From Clostridia bacterium (lineage in GTDB: Bacteria > Bacillota > Clostridia > Oscillospirales > Acutalibacteraceae), in the NCBI GenBank assembly GCA_017423825.1, contig JAFPCP010000084.1, positions 1 through 39,712 on the forward strand: DNA of 39,712 nucleotides, in the 5' to 3' direction. This document shows, piece by piece, positions 17,792 through 26,517 of the stretch (position 1 is its first letter; each line of letters starts with the position of its first letter). The notes beneath the pieces were generated by a model. The model was not told where the DNA came from and searched no databases. It worked only from the letters and a program-made list of their open reading frames with translations. The translations under genes were made by a program, and so were the position numbers.

Positions 17792-18290
17792 ATGATTCAC
17801 CTATTTCATCCAGGAAGGTGTCGATGATGGCTTGATGGTCTTCGTGTCGCAACTCACGGCCCAGCATTTTTTCAGCCAGTTTAGCCGACACGTCGACGAT
17901 TTCCCGTTTCATATCGTCCTCGGCTTTTTGCCGTTCGAGCACCGCCTCGGCTTCGGCTTGCCGCATCACGCCGGCGGCCTTTTCCTTGGCGGCGGCGATC
18001 ATACGGTCGCTGTGCTCTTGTGCGGTGGCGGCCGCATCGTGCAAGATGCGGTCAGCCTGCTCTTGTGCGTGTTCCATTCTCTCTTGCCAATCGGCTTGAT
18101 CCTGCTGGGCTTTTTCGTTTGCCTCAGCGGCCTCGGCGTATTCCTTGTCTACGGCTTCTTGCCGCTTGGCCAGCATGTTTTGCACCGGCTTATACAGGAA
18201 CTTTTTGAGGAGCAGGAACAGAATCAACAGATTCAAAAGCGAAATGAGCATCAACCATACGTTAACAGAGATGACGTCTAATGTTTGCAT
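17775..18290 (-). CDS. atpF: ATP synthase b subunit
   Basis: The 171-residue peripheral stalk protein has one N-terminal membrane helix (VWLMLISLLNLLILFLLLKKFL, in residues 11-32). A long charged, alanine-rich coiled coil follows (about 40-145), typical of subunit b. Its C-terminal end contacts delta. There is a single b gene, as is usual in Firmicutes. Confidence 0.95.
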   Translation of the reverse strand: MQTLDVISVNVWLMLISLLNLLILFLLLKKFLYKPVQNMLAKRQEAVDKEYAEAAEANEKAQQDQADWQERMEHAQEQADRILHDAAATAQEHSDRMIAAAKEKAAGVMRQAEAEAVLERQKAEDDMKREIVDVSAKLAEKMLGRELRHEDHQAIIDTFLDEIGESYDTTK

Positions 18291-18308
18291 ACCCTCAACT
18301 CCTATGGG

Positions 18309-18614
<306 letters not shown>

Positions 18615-19511
18615 TTATGCTTGTTTTACTTTGTTTTGTTTATGGGATTTGCGTTTTTCATATTCGTCAGCGGGGAACCCGTTGGCTATATACAGCATCG
18701 TGAGCATAGCGAAAATAAACGCTTGCAGGCAACCGCTGAAAACATCAAAATAAATGGACAGAACCGCCGGCAACCCGATTTGCAAAAACGGGATGCTTCC
18801 CAAGACGCCGGGGAGCCAGCCGAGCACCATGCGGGATAACCCTTGTAGGGCCGCTGCCACTAACACGGAAATAACCGAGCCGGAGAGAATGTTGCCATAG
18901 TGACGAAACGCCATAGACACCGGGGTTGCGATCTCGCCGATAACGTTGAGCGGTGTGAGAAATGCCACCGGTTCGGCAAAACTTTTAAGATAATACAAAG
19001 GGCCGGCCTTCAATTTATAATATGTGATGAGGAAGAACACCAGCAACGCCCAACCGCCGACCACGTTCAGATCGGAGGTCGGGGGATACATTCCCAACAA
19101 CGTCAACAAACTGGACACAGCGGACAGCCCCATTATGGCGGCAACAAACGGTGCAAACCCTTTGAAATACGGCCCCATATTGTTTGCTACCAAGGATTCG
19201 GTTTGTTCGATGAGCCATTCGGCTATCACCTGCCGTTTCGTTTCGGGGCGAACAGCCAATCCGTGCGTCATATACAGACACAGAAAAAACAGGGACACGA
19301 TAACGATCCAGGAGTTAATCTGTGCCTCGGTGATAGGCAGGGCTTGCAATGGCGCAGGCAAGGTGAAATGGATGCGGGCGCCGGATATGGAAATGCCCTG
19401 TGACGGTGGTTTGGTCAAGACCTGCAAAACCACCCCGCCGACAAGCGGTGCGGCTGCCAACGACAGCAGCAGGACATCCACCAGCCGAAACAGCCGGCTT
19501 TTTTTGTTCAT
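18615..19511 (-). CDS. atpB: ATP synthase a subunit
   Basis: The 298-residue membrane protein forms the ion path with the c-ring. The essential arginine is in SMAFRHYGNILSG near residue 200, where most a subunits read RLFGN. The last helix region LQAFIFAMLTMLYIANGF is also typical. The ATG at 19511 was chosen because GGAGGTG lies nine bases before it. A GTG at 19523 falls inside this site. The upstream atpI-like gene ends within the same ribosome-binding region, so the two are tightly coupled. Confidence 0.95.
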   Translation of the reverse strand: MNKKSRLFRLVDVLLLSLAAAPLVGGVVLQVLTKPPSQGISISGARIHFTLPAPLQALPITEAQINSWIVIVSLFFLCLYMTHGLAVRPETKRQVIAEWLIEQTESLVANNMGPYFKGFAPFVAAIMGLSAVSSLLTLLGMYPPTSDLNVVGGWALLVFFLITYYKLKAGPLYYLKSFAEPVAFLTPLNVIGEIATPVSMAFRHYGNILSGSVISVLVAAALQGLSRMVLGWLPGVLGSIPFLQIGLPAVLSIYFDVFSGCLQAFIFAMLTMLYIANGFPADEYEKRKSHKQNKVKQA

Positions 19512-19512
19512 G

Positions 19513-19923
19513 TTATGTGTCACCTCCGGATTGTTCGGTGGTTGTTTTTTTATCGAATTTCGGGCGAAGCATTACCGCGATACGCGGGAAGAACAAAGGA
19601 ATAACGGTTGTCCAAGTGGAGAAGAAAGGAAGTGTGACGCCTAATATGAGAATTAGCCCCAAACCGAGCGTGCGCAAGCTTTGGGACAGACGCATCGTCT
19701 GGGCGGCCTGTTTTTCTTCTTGGGATACGGCTTTTTGCACCGTCAACCCCATGAGCAGGAAATTGCCCACGGCCGCAGTGCCACCCAGCAGATTGCCGAG
19801 CAGCACGGAATAGTGCCAGCGCCCCAGCAGGCAAAACACCGCTTGCAGCAATACGCTGCCGACTAATACACACAGGGCGATATAGCCGGTTTCGCGACGC
19901 ACGGTGGCGTCTGTTTTCCGCAT
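19513..19923 (-). CDS. atpI: AtpI-like membrane protein at the head of the ATP synthase operon
   Basis: The 136-residue protein has about four hydrophobic segments (IALCVLVGSVLLQAVFCL, VLLGNLLGGTAAVGNFLLMG, LRTLGLGLILILGVTLPFF, TVIPLFFPRIAVML). The position before atpB and the topology fit AtpI/ATP synthase protein I, a non-essential protein reported to help c-ring assembly. Sequence conservation of this family is low, so the call rests mainly on position and topology. The ATG at 19923 follows GGGAAGGTG. Confidence 0.8.
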   Translation of the reverse strand: MRKTDATVRRETGYIALCVLVGSVLLQAVFCLLGRWHYSVLLGNLLGGTAAVGNFLLMGLTVQKAVSQEEKQAAQTMRLSQSLRTLGLGLILILGVTLPFFSTWTTVIPLFFPRIAVMLRPKFDKKTTTEQSGGDT

Positions 19924-19962
19924 ATAGGACACCTTCCCTTTTTGTTCGAATAAATTATTTTC

Positions 19963-19991
19963 ATTTTAGCATATACCGCACAAATAGTCAA
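19963..19991 (-). promoter_or_regulatory. promoter of the ATP synthase operon
   Basis: On the minus strand TTGACT (19986-19991) and TAAAAT (19963-19968) are spaced by 17 bases, with TGC giving an extended -10. A second TTGACT lies ten bases further upstream. Confidence 0.75.
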
Positions 19992-20103
19992 ATAGTCAAA
20001 AACAATTTGTAAACATTTGGACAATCCAACCGTTCACGCAAACGGCTTTTGAGTATGGTATACCCAACCCGGCAGAAATCTATGTTATCAATAAAGTACG
20101 GCT

Positions 20104-20131
20104 TGCGTTTTTTGATGGTTTTTTATATACT
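20104..20131 (+). promoter_or_regulatory. promoter of the DHH phosphoesterase gene
   Basis: TTGCGT (20104-20109) and TATACT (20126-20131) are spaced by 16 bases, about 40 bases before the GTG start. Confidence 0.6.
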
Positions 20132-20171
20132 ATACATGCATGTAAAACATAAAACGAGGGGGGCGGATTGC

Positions 20172-21188
20172 GTGAAAATGACGGTACAGGCATTGTGGGA
20201 ATATATGCAGGTCAGTCGGACGTGGGACGCCCCCGATTTGCTGGTGTTGGGGCATGCGGCACCGGATGCGGATGCGCTGGTGTCGGCGTTGTTTGAGGCG
20301 TGGCGGCGGTATCTTGCCGAGGGCACCAAAGCGGTGTCGGTAATGCAGGCGCACAGCGTGCCGCGGGAGGTGGCGGAGCTGTTAGGGGACGTGGTTGCCC
20401 TGTTGCCGACGCAGGAGGATTTGGCGCGGTGGCCGCAGGTGCCGCTCGTGTTGACAGACCACAGCCACGCGCCGGACAAGCAAGACCGCGTGGTGGCGGT
20501 GATAGATCATCACCGGCCTCAGCCGGGTGTGGATTTAAGCCTCGTGGAAACCTGCATACAGCCGGTCGGTGCCACGACCACGCTTATAGCGTTGCGTTTG
20601 CGCGAGCAAGGGATGCAACCCGACCGAGATGTGGCTCGTATGTTGCTGGGGGCGATTTTGCTGGACACCGAGGGATTGTCGCCGACCAAGACCAAGCCCG
20701 AGGATACACAGGCCGTGACGTGGCTTTGTGAGCGGGCGGCGATGCAGCCGGATGCGTATTTCCCCTTGCTGCGGGAAGCCTTGTTGTCCGAAACCGAGCC
20801 CTCTGTTTTGTATCGCCGCGATTATCGACAATATACCGACGCGCAAGGTGCCCCGGTGTTAGGATTTGCCATATTAAAGGTGTGGGAGGATACCGTCCCG
20901 GACATACAGGCGGTGCGGGCGCTGTTACAGCAGGACGTTGCGGCGGGATGTCCGGTGTGTGTAGCGAAGATATCTTCATATACCGCCGCCGGACCGCAGG
21001 AGGAGCATTATCTGGCCGCCGGCGCTGAGCAGCTTGTGGAGACGGTGTTGGAAACGGTTTGCGCAGTGGCTGGCCCTTTGGCGCAGCGGCGGGCTGCGGA
21101 CTGGGTGTTTTTGCCTGCCGAAGCGGGACGTCCGGGGCGGAAAACACTGTACCCCCGCCTTTTGGAACGATTGGCGGAGAAAAAATGA
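20172..21188 (+). CDS. DHH/DHHA2-family phosphoesterase (pyrophosphatase or exopolyphosphatase)
   Basis: The 338-residue protein has the DHH-family metal motifs: GHAAPDADAL near residue 26 (usually GHxNPDxDS), LTDHSH near 95, VIDHHRP near 109 (the DHH motif), and LLDTEGLSPTKTKPED near 162. A DHHA2 C-terminal domain with GRKTLYPRLLERL closes it. Family II inorganic pyrophosphatases and PPX1/prune-type exopolyphosphatases share this plan. The LLDT...SPTKT...D block is closer to the latter, while the final RK pair is found in the former. The GTG at 20172 follows AGGGGGG. An ATG two codons later is possible. The longer upstream frame crosses the promoter. It is likely cytoplasmic, removing pyrophosphate or short polyphosphate. 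Confidence 0.8.
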   Translation: MKMTVQALWEYMQVSRTWDAPDLLVLGHAAPDADALVSALFEAWRRYLAEGTKAVSVMQAHSVPREVAELLGDVVALLPTQEDLARWPQVPLVLTDHSHAPDKQDRVVAVIDHHRPQPGVDLSLVETCIQPVGATTTLIALRLREQGMQPDRDVARMLLGAILLDTEGLSPTKTKPEDTQAVTWLCERAAMQPDAYFPLLREALLSETEPSVLYRRDYRQYTDAQGAPVLGFAILKVWEDTVPDIQAVRALLQQDVAAGCPVCVAKISSYTAAGPQEEHYLAAGAEQLVETVLETVCAVAGPLAQRRAADWVFLPAEAGRPGRKTLYPRLLERLAEKK

Positions 21189-21309
21189 AATCCGCAAGCA
21201 GAAAAAAGGAAAAAAGGGGAAAAAAGGCTGGTATTTTCCGCCGGTGCATGATACAATGAAGGTGCATAAGAATGGTGGCGCCTGACCGGCGGCAGAAAGG
21301 ACAATGTAT

Positions 21310-22152
21310 ATGGATGCGATCACGAAAAAAGAATTACAGCGCATTGCGACAAAAATCCGCATGGCGATCATAGAGGGCACATACCATGCCGGCAGTGGGC
21401 ACCCGGGTGGCTCTTTGTCCATCGCGGACGATTTGGCCTATTTATATTGGAAAGAAATGCACATTGATCCGGCCGCTCCGAAAATGCCCACGCGTGACCG
21501 TTTTGTATTATCCAAAGGCCATGCGGCACCGGCACTGTATGGTGCGTTGGCTCTGCGCGGCTATTTCCCCGAGTCGTGGATTCCCACTCTGCGCAAGGTG
21601 GGTTCCGCTTTACAGGGGCATCCGGACATGAAGAACATACCCGGCGTGGACATGTCCTCCGGCTCCTTGGGACAGGGGGTTTCCTGTGCGGTTGGCATGG
21701 CGCTGTCCGCTAAGCTAGACAAGGCCGATTGGCGCGTGTATACCATCCTTGGCGACGGTGAGATTCAAGAGGGCCAGGTGTGGGAAGCGGCTATGTTTGC
21801 TGCGGCCAAGAAACTTGATAATTTGGTGGTTATCGTAGATAACAACAATCTGCAAATTGACGGCACGGTGGAGCAGGTCAACTCGCCGTATCCGATTCCG
21901 GAGAAATTTGCGGCGTTTGGTTTCCATGTGATAGAAATCGACGGAAACGACCTGGAAGAGATAGAGACGGCGTTTGCCGAGGCGCGCACGGTGAACGGCA
22001 AACCGGTCGCCATCGTGCAAAAGACGATAAAGGGCAAAGGCGTGTCGTTTATGGAAGACCAGTGCGGTTGGCATGGTAGTGCCCCGAAGAAAGAGCAGTA
22101 TGACGCCGCTATGGCGGAGTTGAAAGCCCGTTTGGAAGAAGAGGAGGGTTGA
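21310..22152 (+). CDS. transketolase, N-terminal subunit
   Basis: The 280-residue protein is the thiamine-diphosphate-binding half of a split transketolase. It shows GHPGGSLSIAD near residue 27, LSKGHAAPALYGAL near 62, and the ThDP motif GDGEIQEGQVWEAA...IVDNN near 142-173. Together with the next gene it forms the two-subunit enzyme common in Clostridia, which moves C2 units between pentose, tetrose and hexose phosphates. The ATG at 21310 has AAAGG nine bases upstream. The ATG at 21304 is only three bases from it and is less likely. Confidence 0.93.
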   Translation: MDAITKKELQRIATKIRMAIIEGTYHAGSGHPGGSLSIADDLAYLYWKEMHIDPAAPKMPTRDRFVLSKGHAAPALYGALALRGYFPESWIPTLRKVGSALQGHPDMKNIPGVDMSSGSLGQGVSCAVGMALSAKLDKADWRVYTILGDGEIQEGQVWEAAMFAAAKKLDNLVVIVDNNNLQIDGTVEQVNSPYPIPEKFAAFGFHVIEIDGNDLEEIETAFAEARTVNGKPVAIVQKTIKGKGVSFMEDQCGWHGSAPKKEQYDAAMAELKARLEEEEG

Positions 22153-22154
22153 AC

Positions 22155-23105
22155 ATGGCCGATTTGATGAAGCAAGCTACGCGGGATGCCTATGGGCAGG
22201 AATTGGTGGAGCTGGGCGCACAATACGACAATTTGGTGGTGTTGGATGCCGATTTGGCGGCTGCCACGAAAACCGGTCTGTTCAAAAAAGCCTACCCGGA
22301 GCGCTTTTTTAATGTAGGTATAGCCGAGGGCAACATGATGAGCATAGCCGCCGGCTTGGCGGCCACGGGTAAGGTGGTGTTTGCCTCTTCGTTTGCGATG
22401 TTTGCCGCCGGTCGGGCCTTTGAACAGGTGCGAAATGCCATTGGCTATCCGCATTTGAATGTAAAAATCGGCGCCACGCACGCGGGCATTTCCGTGGGCG
22501 AGGACGGCGCTACCCACCAGTGCTGTGAAGATATCGGCTTGATGCGCACCATCCCCGGCATGGTGATTCTCAATCCGGCCGATGGGGTGGAAGCCAAAAA
22601 AGCGGTGCGTGCCGCGGTGGAGTGGAACGGACCGGTGTATTTGCGGTTCGGTCGTTTGGCTGTGCCTGTCATCACCAAGGAAGAGGAACCTTTCGAGATT
22701 GGCAAAGGTCGGGAGTTGGTGGCCGGCACCGACGTGACGATTGTGGCGACCGGGTTGCTGGTGAATGAGGCTGTGCTTGCGGCCGAAGCGTTAAAGGCGC
22801 AAGGAATTTCGGCGCGGGTTATCAACATGGCAACGATCAAACCCATCGACCGCGACATACTGGTCAAAGCGGCGCGCGAGACCGGCGCTATCGTAACAGC
22901 CGAGGAGCATAACGTCATCGGCGGTCTTGGCAGTGCGGTGGCGGAGGTGATTTCTGAGACGGTGCCGGTGCCGGTGGTGCGCGTGGGCGTCAACGACACG
23001 TTTGGCCAGTCCGGTCCGGCTTTGGAGTTGCTCAAACTGTATGGTTTGTGCGCGGACAATTTGGTTGTCAAGGCGAAAGAAGCTCTGGCACTGAAAAAGA
23101 ACTGA
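22155..23105 (+). CDS. transketolase, C-terminal subunit
   Basis: The 316-residue protein holds the pyrimidine-binding and C-terminal domains. It shows RFFNVGIAEGNMMSIAAGLA near residue 50 (with the catalytic Glu), FAMFAAGRAFEQVRNAIGY near 80, HAGISVGEDGATHQCCEDIGLMR near 112, and EEHNVIGGLGSAVAE near 250. It starts two bases after the N-terminal subunit stops, with GGAGGG six bases before the ATG, so the two are coupled for equal production. The pair also resembles split DXP-synthase-like proteins, but the motifs fit transketolase. Confidence 0.93.
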   Translation: MADLMKQATRDAYGQELVELGAQYDNLVVLDADLAAATKTGLFKKAYPERFFNVGIAEGNMMSIAAGLAATGKVVFASSFAMFAAGRAFEQVRNAIGYPHLNVKIGATHAGISVGEDGATHQCCEDIGLMRTIPGMVILNPADGVEAKKAVRAAVEWNGPVYLRFGRLAVPVITKEEEPFEIGKGRELVAGTDVTIVATGLLVNEAVLAAEALKAQGISARVINMATIKPIDRDILVKAARETGAIVTAEEHNVIGGLGSAVAEVISETVPVPVVRVGVNDTFGQSGPALELLKLYGLCADNLVVKAKEALALKKN

Positions 23106-23112
23106 TTAAAAA

Positions 23113-23170
23113 GGCTGCCTGCCGCCCTCCGGTGTGATCTGCCGGTGGCGGTGGAGCAGCCGCTTTGTTT
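23113..23170 (+). terminator. possible terminator after transketolase
   Basis: GGCTGC (23113-23118) can pair with GCAGCC (23156-23161), with an inner GCCGCC/GGCGG stem, followed by CGCTTTGTTT. The T run is weak, so read-through into the MATE gene is likely in part. Confidence 0.5.
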
Positions 23171-23197
23171 GCACATGTTTGAGAAGGTGAATGTTGC

Positions 23198-24559
23198 ATG
23201 AAAAGAGAAATCGATATGTGTCACGGCCCGTTGCTGGGCAACATCCTGCGTTACACGCTGCCGCTGATATGCACCGGCTTGTTGCAATTGCTGTTCAACG
23301 CAGCGGATCTGGTGGTGGTTGGGCGTTTTTGTGGGAGTGTGTCCGTGGGCGCGGTGGGGGCCACCAGTGCCCTCATCAATCTAATCATCTACCTGTTCAT
23401 CGGCTTGTCTGTGGGTGTAGGTGTTACGGTTGCCCAGTCGATTGGCGCCGGTCAGGAGGAAAGCACCCGCCAAGCGGTGCACACCGCCGTTCCGGTGGCG
23501 CTCATCAGTGGTCTGGCACTCACCGTTTTGGGTGTGTGGTTGGCTCCACAGGTCTTGCGTTGGATGGGTACCCCGGCGGATGTCATTGGCCTGTCTACGG
23601 TGTACGTGCGCGTTTATTTCTGCGGCATGATTCCCAGCATGGTTTACAACTATGGTGGGGCGATTCTACGGGCGGCGGGGGATTCCAAGAGCCCGCTGTT
23701 ATATCTGTCCATAGCCGGTGTGGTGAATGTGGCGCTGAACGTGTTGTTTGTCACCGCGTTCGATATGGACGTGGCGGGCGTGGCGCTCGCTACCGCTTTG
23801 TCCCAGTTGCTGTCTGCCGCCTTGGTGGTGCGGGCGCTTATGCGGCGCACCGATGCCTGTCGCTTGGATTGGCGGCAGCTGCGCATCCATAAGCGGTCGC
23901 TGTTGCAGATGGTGCGAATCGGCCTGCCGGCGGGTGTCCAGGGTTGGATGTTTTCCCTTTCCAATGTGCTGATACAGTCCGCTGTTAACTCCTTTGGCTC
24001 GATGGCGGTTTCGGGCAATGCGGCCGCTAGCAGCATTGAGGGCTTTGTCTATGTGGCTATGAACGCTTTTTATCAAACGGCCATGAATTTTACCGGCCAG
24101 AACATAGGCGCGCGGCAATACAACCGGGTGCGGCAGATATGCCGTGTCAGCCTCATGTGCGTGGCGGTCACCGGCCTGGTGTTGGGCGTAGGCGTGTATT
24201 TGTTGCGTCGTCCGTTGCTGGGTATTTATATCACCGACTCCCCCGAGGCGTTGGCAGTGGGAATGCAAAAGATGCTGTGCATCTGTTTTCCGTATGCCTT
24301 GTGTGGTGTTATGGAAGTGCTCACCGGGGTTCTGCGAGGCATGGGTGCCTCGTTCGTGCCTATGCTGATGTCGGTAGTTGGCATCTGCGGTCTGCGGGTG
24401 GTTTGGATCGGTACGGTGTTTCAGTATTTCCATACCTTGCCGTCCTTGTTTATTTCTTGGCCCATTTCTTGGGTTATCCTTATAGTCGCGCTCTCATTGA
24501 CCTATCTTGTGCTATATCGCCGGCTGACAAAGCAGGCCTTGGAGGTCGTGCATGAGTGA
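23198..24559 (+). CDS. MATE-family multidrug/cation efflux transporter
   Basis: The 453-residue integral membrane protein has about twelve hydrophobic segments in two halves. Family signatures are the N-terminal PLLGNILRYTLPLICTGLLQ, LVVVGRF near residue 47, and PAGVQGWMFSLSNVLIQS near 247. MATE proteins export drugs or metabolites in exchange for Na+ or H+. Na+ would suit a cell with a Na+-type ATP synthase, but the coupling ion cannot be read here. The start follows GAAGGTG. Its last eight bases overlap the pseudouridine synthase gene. Confidence 0.92.
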   Translation: MKREIDMCHGPLLGNILRYTLPLICTGLLQLLFNAADLVVVGRFCGSVSVGAVGATSALINLIIYLFIGLSVGVGVTVAQSIGAGQEESTRQAVHTAVPVALISGLALTVLGVWLAPQVLRWMGTPADVIGLSTVYVRVYFCGMIPSMVYNYGGAILRAAGDSKSPLLYLSIAGVVNVALNVLFVTAFDMDVAGVALATALSQLLSAALVVRALMRRTDACRLDWRQLRIHKRSLLQMVRIGLPAGVQGWMFSLSNVLIQSAVNSFGSMAVSGNAAASSIEGFVYVAMNAFYQTAMNFTGQNIGARQYNRVRQICRVSLMCVAVTGLVLGVGVYLLRRPLLGIYITDSPEALAVGMQKMLCICFPYALCGVMEVLTGVLRGMGASFVPMLMSVVGICGLRVVWIGTVFQYFHTLPSLFISWPISWVILIVALSLTYLVLYRRLTKQALEVVHE

Positions 24560-25451
24560 GTTTGTGTATACGGTACCGCCATCTTATGATGGCGAGACCA
24601 TGCAGACCTTCCTGCGCAGAGAATGTGGTCTGTCCTGGCGAATGGTGGTCAAGCTCAAACGGGTGCCGGGCGGCATGACCGCCGACGGTGTCCCGCTACG
24701 CACGATTGATCGACTGGCTGTGGGGCAAACGGTGCGGGTGCAGATGCCGGAGGACGCCGTGAAAATAGCCGGAGAGGACATGCCTCTTTCGGTGGTGTAT
24801 GAAGACGCGTATTTTTTGGTGGTGGATAAGCCACCGTATCTGGCGGTGCACCCCTCCGCGGGCAAGCCGGAACCCACGTTGGCCAATGGGGTGGTTGGGT
24901 ATTTTGAAAAACGGGGCACGCCTTTGTCTTTTCGCCCCGTGAACCGTTTGGACCGTAACACGAGCGGTTTGTTGCTGGCGGCGAAAAGCCCGCATATGGC
25001 GTACACGTTGGCGCAAAAACCGCAAAAGATGTATTTGGCCATCGTGATGGGAGAACTGACCGGGGAGGGAACTATCGATCAGCCCATTCGTGTGCGTGAG
25101 GGCAGTTGTATTACCCGCGAGGTGGGGGATGGAGGAAAGGATAGCATCACCCACTGGCAAAGTTTGGCCACCGATGGAGAAATTTCGCTTGTGCGTGTGA
25201 CGCTGGAAACCGGGCGCACGCATCAGATTCGGGTGCACATGGCGTGGCTTGGCTACCCGCTTGTGGGAGACACCATGTATGGGACGGATGAAACGCTGTT
25301 ACCGCGGCACGCGCTGCATTGCGCGCGGATGGCGGTGCTGCATCCGGTGACCGGTGAGTGGGTGCGATTGACCTGCCCGATGCCGGCGGACATGCGCGGG
25401 TTGCTCGAACGACATGGATTGTGGCAGGATGCCTTTGATACAATAGAATAA
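24552..25451 (+). CDS. RluA-family pseudouridine synthase
   Basis: The 299-residue RNA-modifying enzyme has an N-terminal S4-like RNA-binding part (about 1-75) and the catalytic domain with VNRLDRNTSGLLLAAKS near residue 136, which holds the essential aspartate. The family block GRTHQIRVHMAWLGYPLVGD follows near 222. It converts specific uridines in 23S rRNA (RluD/RluC-like) or tRNA to pseudouridine. The target cannot be told. The ATG is preceded by GGAGG and overlaps the MATE stop region, so the two are cotranscribed. Confidence 0.92.
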   Translation: MSEFVYTVPPSYDGETMQTFLRRECGLSWRMVVKLKRVPGGMTADGVPLRTIDRLAVGQTVRVQMPEDAVKIAGEDMPLSVVYEDAYFLVVDKPPYLAVHPSAGKPEPTLANGVVGYFEKRGTPLSFRPVNRLDRNTSGLLLAAKSPHMAYTLAQKPQKMYLAIVMGELTGEGTIDQPIRVREGSCITREVGDGGKDSITHWQSLATDGEISLVRVTLETGRTHQIRVHMAWLGYPLVGDTMYGTDETLLPRHALHCARMAVLHPVTGEWVRLTCPMPADMRGLLERHGLWQDAFDTIE

Positions 25452-25485
25452 AAAAACACCGCACGGTTCAACGTGCGGTGTTTTT
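25452..25485. terminator. bidirectional terminator
   Basis: AAAAACACCGCACG and CGTGCGGTGTTTTT form a perfect 14-pair stem with loop GTTCAA. It serves the pseudouridine synthase gene on the plus strand and the PHP gene on the minus strand. Confidence 0.93.
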
Positions 25486-26236
25486 ATTTGCCGGATAATT
25501 TTAAGGTGTAGTTTTGTTGTTGTAAGGCGGCAACCAGTTGCGCCTCGGTTTCGACAGGATGGTCGAAGACCACGCCAAAACGGGGGTGCTTGGCGGTGTG
25601 TGCGTCGGAGCCGGCGATGCAAGCAAGGCCTTGCTCTTGAGCAAAGGCGGCCGCTCGTGCATTCTCGATATCGCTGTTGCAGGCGTTGTAGGCCTCTATG
25701 CCGTCCAGATATTGTGTCGGGAGCGCCTCGTGCGGACGGTTGATGTAATCCCGCACGCGGAAGGGGTGTGCTTGATACAACAAGCCACCGGCGTCGTGCA
25801 CAAGACCGGCCAAGCGTTCCAACCGCTCCTCGGTGGTACCGCGGTCCTGCAATTCGGGATGTTCATACAAAAAAGCGGGCGTGATGCCATACAAAAGCAC
25901 CTCTTTGCCGCCGCCTACGCCCTCCTCTACACCAAACAACACGTGAAACCCGAGTTCGTCGCCGATTTCTTTTGCGCGCTCATACGCCTCTTCATACGGA
26001 GCGACGAAATCCTCCCACGGCTGATGGCGTTTGATGCCGGTGTTGCCGTGGTAAAAATGGTTGGTCAGCACCATGCCGGTAAAGCCGGCGGCATGCAACG
26101 CCTGCACGGTTTTTTCCGGTTCATCCATGCCGCATGCGCTGCATCCGGCGGTGTGTTGGTGCATTTCATATAAAAAAGTTGTTGGCTTTGTCGAATCTTC
26201 GGGTTTTTTCAGAATTTCTTTCAAAAAAACGCCCAT
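25484..26236 (-). CDS. PHP-domain metal-dependent phosphoesterase
   Basis: The 250-residue protein carries PHP metal-site motifs in order: EMHQHTAGCSACG near residues 23-35 (HxH), TNHFYH near 53, FGVEEGVGGG near 99, YQAHPFR near 150, and AGSDAHTAKHPRFG near 206. PHP proteins include histidinol phosphatase, TrpH-type nucleases/phosphatases and polymerase-associated domains. This one is a stand-alone enzyme of unknown substrate. The ATG at 26236 was chosen for its AAGGAGACC site. A frame running to 26491 crosses two promoters and is not real. It is transcribed from a consensus promoter and is divergent from the citrate synthase operon. Confidence 0.85.
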   Translation of the reverse strand: MGVFLKEILKKPEDSTKPTTFLYEMHQHTAGCSACGMDEPEKTVQALHAAGFTGMVLTNHFYHGNTGIKRHQPWEDFVAPYEEAYERAKEIGDELGFHVLFGVEEGVGGGKEVLLYGITPAFLYEHPELQDRGTTEERLERLAGLVHDAGGLLYQAHPFRVRDYINRPHEALPTQYLDGIEAYNACNSDIENARAAAFAQEQGLACIAGSDAHTAKHPRFGVVFDHPVETEAQLVAALQQQNYTLKLSGK

Positions 26237-26284
26237 GGCACGGTCTCCTTTTTGCGCACGCGTAGCGCTGGGTGATACGCCCTT

Positions 26285-26313
26285 ATTATAGTCTCCTTTT
26301 TGGCGGTTGTCAA
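26285..26313 (-). promoter_or_regulatory. consensus promoter of the PHP gene
   Basis: On the minus strand TTGACA (26308-26313) and TATAAT (26285-26290) are separated by exactly 17 bases, a full match to the sigma-A consensus. Confidence 0.85.
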
Positions 26314-26445
26314 CACAAACCCGGCGGATTGAGCCACCAGGGAATGTGTGGCATATCGGAAAGAAATGACAAGCGGGAGAGGTTGTCTGAGCCGTGGGAA
26401 TGGGCGCTTTGGGAGCGGAATATAAGGTAATATAATATAAAAGGC

Positions 26446-26474
26446 TTGACAAGGGAGAGGCATACACGTATAAT
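26446..26474 (+). promoter_or_regulatory. consensus promoter of the citrate synthase operon
   Basis: TTGACA (26446-26451) and TATAAT (26469-26474) are separated by 17 bases, again a full consensus match. Its -10 lies inside the palindrome at 26468-26489, so a bound repressor would cover it. Confidence 0.88.
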
Positions 26475-26489
26475 TGTATACAATTATAC
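26468..26489. promoter_or_regulatory. 22-bp perfect palindrome, probable GntR operator
   Basis: The site is a perfect 22-bp palindrome centred on TTGTATACAA, which fits the FadR-subfamily GntR pattern TNGTNNACNA. It overlaps the -10 of the operon that itself encodes a GntR/FCD regulator (27913-28548). Autoregulation by repression is therefore the simplest reading. Because of the symmetry, TATAAT also appears on the opposite strand. Confidence 0.75.
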
Positions 26490-26517
26490 AAACCATCAAC
26501 GAAAGGGGCGTTATACG

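Noticed and set aside
26237..26491. N-terminal extension of the PHP protein
   Set aside because: The extension would be translated through a consensus promoter and past a strong ribosome-binding site at the internal ATG. The shorter form begins where the PHP homology does.
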